Part shown: positions 1-5,158 of the stretch, piece after piece | How the letters are laid out: each line of letters opens with the position of its first letter | Position numbering within the stretch: the stretch's first letter is position 1 | NCBI GenBank assembly: GCA_015662175.1 | Contig: DQUR01000256.1 | Location: 1 to 5,158, forward strand | Origin: Thermococcus paralvinellae | GTDB taxonomy: Archaea; Methanobacteriota_B; Thermococci; Thermococcales; Thermococcaceae | Length of the DNA: 5,158 bases | Direction: 5' to 3' | The notes under the pieces: model-generated | The model's input: only the letters and a program-made list of their open reading frames with translations | Database searches by the model: none | What the model was told of the DNA's origin: nothing | Translations under genes and position numbers: made by a program

Positions 1-1
1 A

Positions 2-3000
2 ATGAAAGCTTACTTTGAAATGCTGCAGAAGGAAATCGATAGAGCTTACGAGATGGCCATGAAGGCGAGAGCCCGGGGAAAGGATCCCGTTAGGGATGTT
101 GAGATACCTCAGGCAACGGACATGGCCGGCCGTGTTGAGAGCTTAGTTGGCCCGAAAGGCGTTGCCGAAAGAATCAGGGAACTAGCAAGGGAGTATGGCA
201 AGGAGCTTGCAGCTCTTAAAATTGTTGATGAAATCATAGAGGGTAAATTTGGGAAGTTCGATAGTAAGGAAAAGCTGGCTGAGCAGGCTGTCAGGACTGC
301 CCTGGCAATTCTGACGGAGGGCATAGTTTCCGCCCCAATTGAGGGCATAGCCCAGGTTAAAATCAAGAGGAACCCCGATGGGAGTGAGTATCTGGCTCTC
401 TATTACGCTGGCCCGATCAGGAGTTCCGGTGGAACTGCTCAGGCGTTGAGTGTTCTCGTTGGTGATTACGTCAGGAAAAAGCTTGGATTGGACCGCTTTA
501 AGCCCACGAAAAAGCACATAGAGAGAATGGTTGAAGAGGTTGATCTGTATCACAGGGCCGTTACCCGTTTGCAGTATCATCCTTCAGCGGATGAAGTGAG
601 GATGGCCATGCAAAACATTCCCGTCGAAATAACCGGTGAGGCAACTGATGATGTTGAGGTCAGCCATAGAGATGTCCCGGGAGTTGAGACGAATCAGCTA
701 AGGGGTGGGGCAATCCTCGTTTTAGCGGAAGGAGTTCTTCAAAAGGCCAAAAAACTGGTTAAATACATTGATAAGATGGGCATTGAGGGCTGGGACTGGC
801 TTAGGGAATTTGTTGAATCGAAGGAAAAAGGGGAGGAAAAATCTGAAGGGGAATCGGGGAACTCAAAAGCAAAAGAGGCTGAGGTAAACGCTCCCGCATG
901 TAAGAGGGGCTTCTATTATGAACTCTATGAGAGATTCAGGGCCAGCATCTCTCCAAACAACAAATACACGAAGGAAATCATTGGAGGAAGACCACTATTT
1001 GCGGAACCCTCTGAAAACGGTGGATTCAGATTGAGGTATGGCCGATCAAGGGTGAGCGGATTCGCAACCTGGAGCATAAATCCTGCAGTTATGGTTCTTG
1101 TCGATGAGTTTCTGGCCGTGGGAACGCAGATGAAGACCGAGAGGCCTGGGAAAGGCTGTATAGTTACCCCTGCCACAACGGCTGAGGGCCCAATTGTTAA
1201 GCTCAGGGATGGCTCAGTTGTCAGGGTTGATGATTACAACCTTGCTTTGAAGATTAGAGACCAGGTTGAAGAAATCCTTTACCTGGGTGATGCGATTATA
1301 GCGTTTGGGGACTTTGTGGAGAACAATCAAACCTTACTTCCAGCCAATTACGTTGAGGAATGGTGGATTCAGGAGTTTGTGAAAGCAGTTGAGGATATAT
1401 ATGAAGTTTCCCTCAAGCCCTTTGCCGAAAATGATAAAGAGATAGTTGAAGAAGCGGCGGATTACCTTGACCTAAAGCCTGAATTTTTGGCAGAGCTTTT
1501 GAGAGACCCGATGAGGATCAGGCCAAAGGTTGAGGAGGCAATACACATCTCGAAAGTCCTTGAAATTCCCCTCCATCCATACTACACCCTCTACTGGAAC
1601 ACCCTTAAGCCAGAGGAGGTCGCTGAACTGCAGAATCTCCTCGTCAATGCTGAGATTGAGTGGGGCAAATATCTGGGAACAAAGTATGCTCGGAAAATTG
1701 TGATAAGCCTGGATGTGCTCAGGAAGAGGGGCAAGCGCTACCTTGAACTCCTTGGCTTGCCTCACAGGGTTGAAGATAAAAGCGTTGTCATTGAGTATCC
1801 TTGGAGTGCCGCATTGCTAACCCCCTTAGCTAACTTGGAGAAAAGGTTTGAGTCAAAGGAGTTCCACACCCCCATAGACATAATCAATGAAATCAGCGAG
1901 GTAAAGCTCAGGGACAGGGGGATAAGCTGGATTGGTGCGAGAATGGGAAGGCCTGAAAAGGCTAAAGAGAGGAAGATGAAGCCACCGGTTCATGTACTCT
2001 TCCCGATTGGTCTGGCGGGGGGAAGCTCGAGGGATATTTACAAAGCTGCACAGGAGGGAAAGCTCGCGGAGGTTGAGATCGCCCAGTTCAGGTGCACCAG
2101 CTGTGGTCATGTTGATATCTTTCCAAGTTGTCCCGTTTGTGGAGCTGAGGCTAAACTGCTGTATAAATGTTCGAAGTGTGGTTATCAGTCAACCGAGGAA
2201 ACGATCTGTCCAGAGTGCGGCATTGAGATGAGGGCTTATGTCAAAAGGACAATAAATCCCTCTCAACTTGTAAAACGGGCGATGCAAAATGTGAGGGTGA
2301 ATTCCCTCGATAAGCTCAAAGGCGTTATGGGTATGACCTCGGCTCACAAAGTGCCGGAGCCACTGGAGAAGGGAATATTGAGGGCCAAGAATGATGTGTA
2401 TGTGTTCAAGGATGGCACAATTCGTTTTGATGCAACCGATGCGCCGGTAACCCATTTCAGGCCGAGAGAAATTGGTGTAAGCGTGGAAAAACTAAAAGAA
2501 CTTGGCTATACCCATGACTTTGAAGGTAAACTCCTGGTGAGCGAAGACCAGATAGTTGAGCTCAAGGTTCAGGATATCATCTTATCCAAGGAGGCGGGCA
2601 AGTATCTCGTGAGGGTTGCGAGGTTCATAGATGACCTGCTTGAGAGGTTTTACGGACTGCCGAGATTTTACAACGTTGAAAAAATGGAGGATTTGATTGG
2701 ACATTTAGTTATAGGCTTAGCACCTCATACCTCCGCTGGAATTGTCGGGCGTATCATAGGCTTTGTTGATGCTCTCGTGGGCTATGCCCATCCTTATTAT
2801 CACGCGGCAAAGAGGAGGAACTGCTTCCCCGGTGATACTAGAATACTCGTTCAGATCAACGGAATGCCTCAGAGGATAACGCTCAGGGAGCTGTACGAGC
2901 TGTTTGAAGAAGAAAGCTATGAAAACATGGCATACGTAAGAAGGAAGCCAAAAGTGGACATCAAGGTTTATTCCTTTGACGAAGAGAGTGGAAAAGTAGT

Positions 3001-5155
3001 TTTAACTGACGTTGAAGACGTGATTAAACTGCCTTCAACTGATCACCTCATAAGGTTCGAGCTTGAGCTGGGTAGGAGTTTTGAAACGACGGTTGACCAT
3101 CCAGTGCTCGTTTATGAGAATGGAAAGCTCATTAAGAAGAGGGCTTTTGAAGTAAAGGAAGGTGACTTAATTATTATGCCCAAGATTGAGTTTCCGGAAG
3201 ATGACATTGAAAGCATAGATTTGCTCGAGGAATTCTCAAAAGACGAGGGGCTTCGTGAGCGGATAATGGTTCGCGGAATAGCCGAATGGTTAGTGAAAAT
3301 CGGTGCTGAAGTTAATCCCGACTACATAAGGAGGAATTCCATACCCTTGGCAGTTCTCCTTGAGGTATTGAAAGAAAAGGGCCTCTCGATTAAGGATGTG
3401 CCTGACTGTTACATTGGTTTTAAGCGCGACCACGTAAAAATCAAGCGCTTCATTCCAATAGAGCCTCTCCTTAGGCTCATAGGCTACTATTTGGCAGAAG
3501 GTTACGCAAGTGACAGTGTGTATTTCTCAAACGGAGATGAGGAGGTTAGAGAGGAAATTAAACGTGCCCTTAGGGAAGCATTCGGAGATGGCTTTGGAAT
3601 CTACGAGCGTGGGGAGAAAATAACCGTTGGCTCAAGGGTTATCTATCTGCTTTTCACTAGGGTTCTAATTGGAAAAGGAAAGAATAAAAGGATCCCGGCA
3701 TTTGTCTTCAAGCTTCCAAAGGACAAGGTTAGGCACCTGCTTCAGGCGTATTTCGAGGGAGATGGGAGTGTCTCGAAAACAGCTGCTCGTGTAGTTGTTT
3801 ATAGCGCTAACAAACCTCTCCTTGAGGATATTGAAACTTTGCTTCTGTCCAAGTTTGGTATCAGAGGGTATTACACTATGGACGATAACAGAGGCAACGC
3901 TCGTGGAAGGCATATTGAGCGCGGAAACGCCAAGGTATATGCTCTCAACATAGCTGGTGAACACTATGACAGGTTCTTTGGGGATGGCTCCATTAGTGAG
4001 CGTAAGAACTCTGTTTATGACTTACACAAGACTAGAAATCGCGTTAAGGATGAGCACTTCACTGAAAACGGATGGCTCCTAAAGGTTAAGCGTGTCGAGT
4101 ATGTCAAACCAATTGATAACTTTGTGTTTTCTCTAAATGCTAAAATATATCATAACGTTATAATAAATGAAAATATTGTAACATCTCAGTGTGATGGCGA
4201 TGAAGATGCCGTCATGCTCCTTCTTGATGCATTGTTGAACTTCTCCCGCTTTTATCTGCCCGAGAAGCGTGGGGGAAAGATGGATGCCCCGCTGGTTGTT
4301 ACCACAAGGCTTGACCCAAGGGAGGTTGACAGTGAGGTTCATAACATGGATGTTGCCCGCTATTATCCGCTTGAATTCTATGAAGCGACATATGAACTCA
4401 AATCTCCAAAGGAGCTCCTTGGAGTTATAGAGCGGGTTGAGGACAGGTTGGGGAAGCCGGAGATGTATGAGGGCTTAAAGTTCACCCACGATACTGACGA
4501 CATTGCCCTTGGGCCAAGGCTGAGCAAGTACAAACAGCTGGGAGACATGGAGGAAAAAGTTAGACAACAGTTATCATTAGCCGAGAAAATCAGGGCCGTT
4601 AATGAGCATCACGTTGCCGAGACGATACTTAACTCCCATCTAATTCCCGATCTAAGGGGCAACCTGAGGAGCTTTACAAGGCAGGAGTTTAGGTGTGTGA
4701 AGTGCAACACCAAATACAGAAGGCCTCCTTTGAGTGGAAAGTGTCCAAAGTGTGGAGGAAAGATAGTCCTAACGGTCAGCAAGGGTGCAATTGAGAAGTA
4801 CCTCCCCACGGCAAAGTTGCTTGTTACTAACTATGACGTCCTTGCATACACAAGACAGCGCATATGCTTAACGGAGAGGGACATTAAGAGCCTATTCGAG
4901 AATGTCTTCCCTGAAACGCAGAGGACCCTGTTGGCGTTGAACGCAAATGACATCTGTGACAGGATGATTGCTGAGAGGACTGGAAAAGTTGTCGCTAAGA
5001 ATGGCTATCTTGATGGATTCAATGGAAATGGAAAGAAAGCAATTTCAAAAACGGCTGAAAAGCCGGTGAGCTCGGGTAAAGCTCAAACTCACAAGCCTGA
5101 AAAGCTTAAGAGGAAAAAGAAGGTTATCAGCCTGGATGAGTTCTTCAGGGGTTAG
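2..5155 (+). CDS. polC: DNA polymerase D large subunit DP2, intein-containing precursor
   Basis: This encodes the polymerising subunit of the archaeal heterodimeric D-family replicative DNA polymerase (DNA-directed DNA synthesis), which works with the DP1 proofreading exonuclease subunit and the PCNA clamp. Seen directly: a glycine-rich motif near residues 137-144; a conserved core segment at 641-678 (WIGARMGRPEKAKER followed by FPIGLAGGSSRD); four-cysteine zinc modules at 698-713, 723-739 and 1565-1584; the catalytic CDGDED segment at 1397-1402; and a C-terminal SLDEFF motif. An intein occupies 941-1396. Removing 456 residues leaves 1261, matching the roughly 1260-1270 residues I recall for Thermococcales DP2. 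The ATG at nt 2 is the first one available. The conserved YFEMLQ block follows at residue 4, so Met7 is too late, but the true start may lie before the window. In Thermococcales the DP1 gene usually lies just upstream; it is not visible here. The frame has no disruption. Family identification is very secure. Confidence 0.97.
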   Translation: MKAYFEMLQKEIDRAYEMAMKARARGKDPVRDVEIPQATDMAGRVESLVGPKGVAERIRELAREYGKELAALKIVDEIIEGKFGKFDSKEKLAEQAVRTALAILTEGIVSAPIEGIAQVKIKRNPDGSEYLALYYAGPIRSSGGTAQALSVLVGDYVRKKLGLDRFKPTKKHIERMVEEVDLYHRAVTRLQYHPSADEVRMAMQNIPVEITGEATDDVEVSHRDVPGVETNQLRGGAILVLAEGVLQKAKKLVKYIDKMGIEGWDWLREFVESKEKGEEKSEGESGNSKAKEAEVNAPACKRGFYYELYERFRASISPNNKYTKEIIGGRPLFAEPSENGGFRLRYGRSRVSGFATWSINPAVMVLVDEFLAVGTQMKTERPGKGCIVTPATTAEGPIVKLRDGSVVRVDDYNLALKIRDQVEEILYLGDAIIAFGDFVENNQTLLPANYVEEWWIQEFVKAVEDIYEVSLKPFAENDKEIVEEAADYLDLKPEFLAELLRDPMRIRPKVEEAIHISKVLEIPLHPYYTLYWNTLKPEEVAELQNLLVNAEIEWGKYLGTKYARKIVISLDVLRKRGKRYLELLGLPHRVEDKSVVIEYPWSAALLTPLANLEKRFESKEFHTPIDIINEISEVKLRDRGISWIGARMGRPEKAKERKMKPPVHVLFPIGLAGGSSRDIYKAAQEGKLAEVEIAQFRCTSCGHVDIFPSCPVCGAEAKLLYKCSKCGYQSTEETICPECGIEMRAYVKRTINPSQLVKRAMQNVRVNSLDKLKGVMGMTSAHKVPEPLEKGILRAKNDVYVFKDGTIRFDATDAPVTHFRPREIGVSVEKLKELGYTHDFEGKLLVSEDQIVELKVQDIILSKEAGKYLVRVARFIDDLLERFYGLPRFYNVEKMEDLIGHLVIGLAPHTSAGIVGRIIGFVDALVGYAHPYYHAAKRRNCFPGDTRILVQINGMPQRITLRELYELFEEESYENMAYVRRKPKVDIKVYSFDEESGKVVLTDVEDVIKLPSTDHLIRFELELGRSFETTVDHPVLVYENGKLIKKRAFEVKEGDLIIMPKIEFPEDDIESIDLLEEFSKDEGLRERIMVRGIAEWLVKIGAEVNPDYIRRNSIPLAVLLEVLKEKGLSIKDVPDCYIGFKRDHVKIKRFIPIEPLLRLIGYYLAEGYASDSVYFSNGDEEVREEIKRALREAFGDGFGIYERGEKITVGSRVIYLLFTRVLIGKGKNKRIPAFVFKLPKDKVRHLLQAYFEGDGSVSKTAARVVVYSANKPLLEDIETLLLSKFGIRGYYTMDDNRGNARGRHIERGNAKVYALNIAGEHYDRFFGDGSISERKNSVYDLHKTRNRVKDEHFTENGWLLKVKRVEYVKPIDNFVFSLNAKIYHNVIINENIVTSQCDGDEDAVMLLLDALLNFSRFYLPEKRGGKMDAPLVVTTRLDPREVDSEVHNMDVARYYPLEFYEATYELKSPKELLGVIERVEDRLGKPEMYEGLKFTHDTDDIALGPRLSKYKQLGDMEEKVRQQLSLAEKIRAVNEHHVAETILNSHLIPDLRGNLRSFTRQEFRCVKCNTKYRRPPLSGKCPKCGGKIVLTVSKGAIEKYLPTAKLLVTNYDVLAYTRQRICLTERDIKSLFENVFPETQRTLLALNANDICDRMIAERTGKVVAKNGYLDGFNGNGKKAISKTAEKPVSSGKAQTHKPEKLKRKKKVISLDEFFRG
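410..433 (+). other. DP2 glycine-rich motif
   Basis: Residues 137-144 read GPIRSSGG and are followed by TAQALSVLVGDYV. This is the glycine-rich motif of the DP2 N-terminal region. It is reported for the P. abyssi enzyme to matter for protein stability (recalled from the literature). All motif glycines are present here, as expected of a functional polymerase. Confidence 0.7.
818..907 (+). other. Charged low-complexity linker in the N-extein
   Basis: Residues 273-302 are rich in Lys, Glu, Ser and Gly (KEKGEEKSEGESG...) and lie between the conserved WDWLREFVES and GFYYELYERF blocks. Such composition indicates a flexible, poorly conserved linker between folded domains. It holds a lone cysteine (Cys300) with no partner nearby, so it is not a zinc site. 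Length and sequence differ from what I recall of P. furiosus DP2, which is normal for this stretch. Confidence 0.6.
1922..2035 (+). other. Conserved DP2 polymerase core segment
   Basis: Residues 641-678 contain WIGARMGRPEKAKER, then KMKPP, then FPIGLAGGSSRD. This strongly basic, glycine-rich stretch is among the most conserved parts of DP2 and leads straight into the zinc modules. By inference it belongs to the double-psi beta-barrel catalytic core that contacts primer-template or nucleotide. I cannot assign individual residue roles from sequence alone. Confidence 0.6.
2093..2218 (+). other. Tandem zinc-binding modules I and II of DP2
   Basis: Module I has Cys698, Cys701, Cys710 and Cys713 (CTSC, then CPVC). 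Module II has Cys723, Cys726, Cys736 and Cys739 (CSKC, then CPEC). Both show the CxxC...CxxC spacing of small zinc ribbons. They lie between the conserved core segment and the block that resumes at KRTINPSQLVKRAMQNV. All eight ligands are intact. The inner loop of module II (9 residues between the cysteine pairs) is shorter than I recall for P. furiosus DP2. Confidence 0.85.
2822..3178 (+). other. Intein N-terminal splicing region (blocks A and B)
   Basis: Residues 941-1059 form the N-terminal half of the HINT splicing fold. Cys941 is the nucleophile for the first N-to-S acyl shift. The block B TxxH (Thr1030-Val-Asp-His1033, within ETTVDHPVLV) is the conserved helper of that step. The following KRAFEVKEGDLIIMP is the typical strand that closes this half. 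All eight arginines here use AGA or AGG, like the host polymerase and unlike the endonuclease part. The exact right-hand border is approximate. Confidence 0.85.
3476..3862 (+). other. LAGLIDADG (DOD) homing endonuclease core within the intein
   Basis: Residues 1159-1287 hold the endonuclease signature blocks. Motif 1 (block C) is LIGYYLAEGY at 1159-1168, with Glu1166 at the catalytic acidic position. Block D is KRIPAFVF at 1229-1236. Motif 2 (block E) is LQAYFEGDG at 1247-1255, with catalytic Asp1254. Block H ends at KFGI near 1287. Both acidic residues are intact and the frame is open, so a working enzyme that cuts intein-free polC is plausible. Flanking sequence at about 1070-1158 and 1288-1358 probably adds DNA-recognition structure. 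Cleavage specificity cannot be read from the sequence; by inference the target spans the AAC|TGT junction coding the catalytic motif. Confidence 0.88.
4076..4189 (+). other. Intein C-terminal splicing region (blocks F and G)
   Basis: Residues 1359-1396 complete the splicing fold: VKRVEYVKPIDNFVFSL, then His1384 in YHNVII, then NENIVTSQ before Cys1397. In most inteins the last two residues are His-Asn and the Asn cyclises to release the intein. Here they are Ser1395-Gln1396. Gln cyclisation is documented for the P. abyssi PolII intein. Ser1377 occupies the position where many inteins have Asp (VYDL type). The DNA coding this end is very AT-rich. Confidence 0.85.
4190..4201 (+). other. Splice-acceptor cysteine and catalytic Asp-Gly-Asp of DP2
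   Basis: Cys1397-Asp1398-Gly1399-Asp1400 (mature residues 941-944) combines the intein +1 nucleophile with the two metal-binding aspartates of the polymerase active site. Matching aspartates in P. horikoshii PolD (D1122 and D1124 in intein-included numbering, as I recall) were shown to be essential. The following EDAVMLLLDALLNFSRFYLPEKRGG region is conserved family sequence. Confidence 0.85.
4694..4753 (+). other. Zinc-binding module III of DP2
   Basis: Cys1565, Cys1568, Cys1581 and Cys1584 (CVKC, then CPKC) form a third CxxC...CxxC zinc ribbon in the C-extein. It is preceded by LRSFTRQEFR and followed by GGKIVLTVSKGAIEKYL, both standard DP2 sequence. All four ligands are present, with 12 residues between the pairs. 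Confidence 0.85.
4982..5152 (+). other. Basic C-terminal tail with PCNA-interacting (PIP-like) motif
   Basis: After the folded region, residues 1661-1707 are a Lys/Gly/Ser-rich flexible linker. The last residues are KKKVISLDEFFRG. VISLDEFF (1708-1715, nt 5123-5146) fits the PIP box pattern with Leu1711 and Phe1714-Phe1715, but Val replaces the usual first Gln. Thermococcales DP2 subunits are known to bind PCNA through a C-terminal PIP motif, so this is probably the clamp-tethering site that gives the enzyme processivity. Confidence 0.75.
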
Positions 5156-5158
5156 CGA

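Larger units (their letters stand above)
2822..4189 (+). mobile_element. Intein at the DP2 catalytic site (PolII-type intein with homing endonuclease)
   Basis: This is an in-frame 456-residue insertion that removes itself from the precursor by protein splicing. It starts at Cys941 (block A, CFPGDTRILV), has a block B TxxH (Thr1030, His1033), a LAGLIDADG endonuclease core, and a C-terminal block F/G with His1384 that ends in Thr-Ser-Gln1396. Cys1397 follows as the +1 nucleophile. Deleting it joins AKRRN to CDGDED, the uninterrupted sequence of DP2 in other Thermococcales. The usual His-Asn ending is replaced by Ser-Gln. P. abyssi and P. horikoshii carry inteins at this site that are, as I recall, only 166-185 residues long and lack the endonuclease; this one is full length. 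The boundaries are supported by both the extein alignment and the intein motifs. Confidence 0.95.

Noticed and set aside
20..22. Met7 as the translation start
   Set aside because: It falls inside the conserved YFEMLQ block of DP2, so starting there would remove family sequence.
2..2821. A second intein in the N-extein
   Set aside because: The N-extein reads through as continuous DP2 family sequence with no Cys/Ser-started splice block, TxxH or LAGLIDADG motif, and the total extein length is normal for the family.
4131..4186. AT-rich tract as an internal promoter (TATA-like) for the downstream C-extein
   Set aside because: It encodes intein blocks F and G in frame, there is no sign of a separate downstream start, and the C-extein alone would lack most of the polymerase.
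4187..4192. Sequencing error or shifted boundary explaining the absence of a terminal Asn
   Set aside because: The frame is intact, the extein rejoins exactly as AKRRN-CDGDED, and a terminal Gln is known for the intein at this same site, so the boundary after Gln1396 is the best reading.
109..4809. Open frames of 66-132 codons on the minus strand and one of 79 codons in another plus frame (1992-2231)
   Set aside because: All lie wholly inside the polymerase/intein gene, have no recognisable protein features, and are explained as shadows of a long, strongly coding frame.

Overview
The window is almost exactly one gene. A single uninterrupted plus-strand reading frame (2..5155, 1717 residues, TAG stop) encodes the large subunit (DP2, polC) of the archaeal D-family replicative DNA polymerase, interrupted in frame by a 456-residue intein. 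The polymerase sequence is very close to what I remember of Pyrococcus/Thermococcus DP2, so the source is most likely a Thermococcales archaeon. I cannot fix the genus. No RNA gene, CRISPR array, IS element or second gene is visible. Only 1 base precedes the first ATG and 3 bases follow the stop, so promoter, ribosome binding site, terminator and the neighbouring DP1 gene cannot be assessed.

Layout: the N-extein (residues 1-940, nt 2-2821) carries the conserved N-terminal region with the glycine-rich motif (about 137-144), a charged linker (about 273-302), the conserved core segment around 641-678, and two four-cysteine zinc modules (698-713 and 723-739). The intein (residues 941-1396, nt 2822-4189) begins at Cys941 and ends at Gln1396. 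It contains a split splicing domain and a LAGLIDADG homing endonuclease with both motifs intact. The C-extein (1397-1717, nt 4190-5152) opens with Cys1397 and the catalytic Asp-Gly-Asp, then has a third four-cysteine zinc module (1565-1584), a basic linker and a C-terminal PCNA-binding-type motif. Excision would leave a 1261-residue polymerase subunit.

The unusual part is the intein. It sits directly in front of the catalytic aspartates, so the unspliced precursor should not polymerise DNA. Its last two residues are Ser-Gln instead of the usual His-Asn. Gln at this position is known for the P. abyssi allele, but the Ser before it looks like a further departure. The endonuclease part uses CGN arginine codons far more often than either the extein or the N-terminal splicing part, which suggests a mosaic origin. 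I see no wholly new system here. The value lies in this allele of the PolII/DP2 intein.
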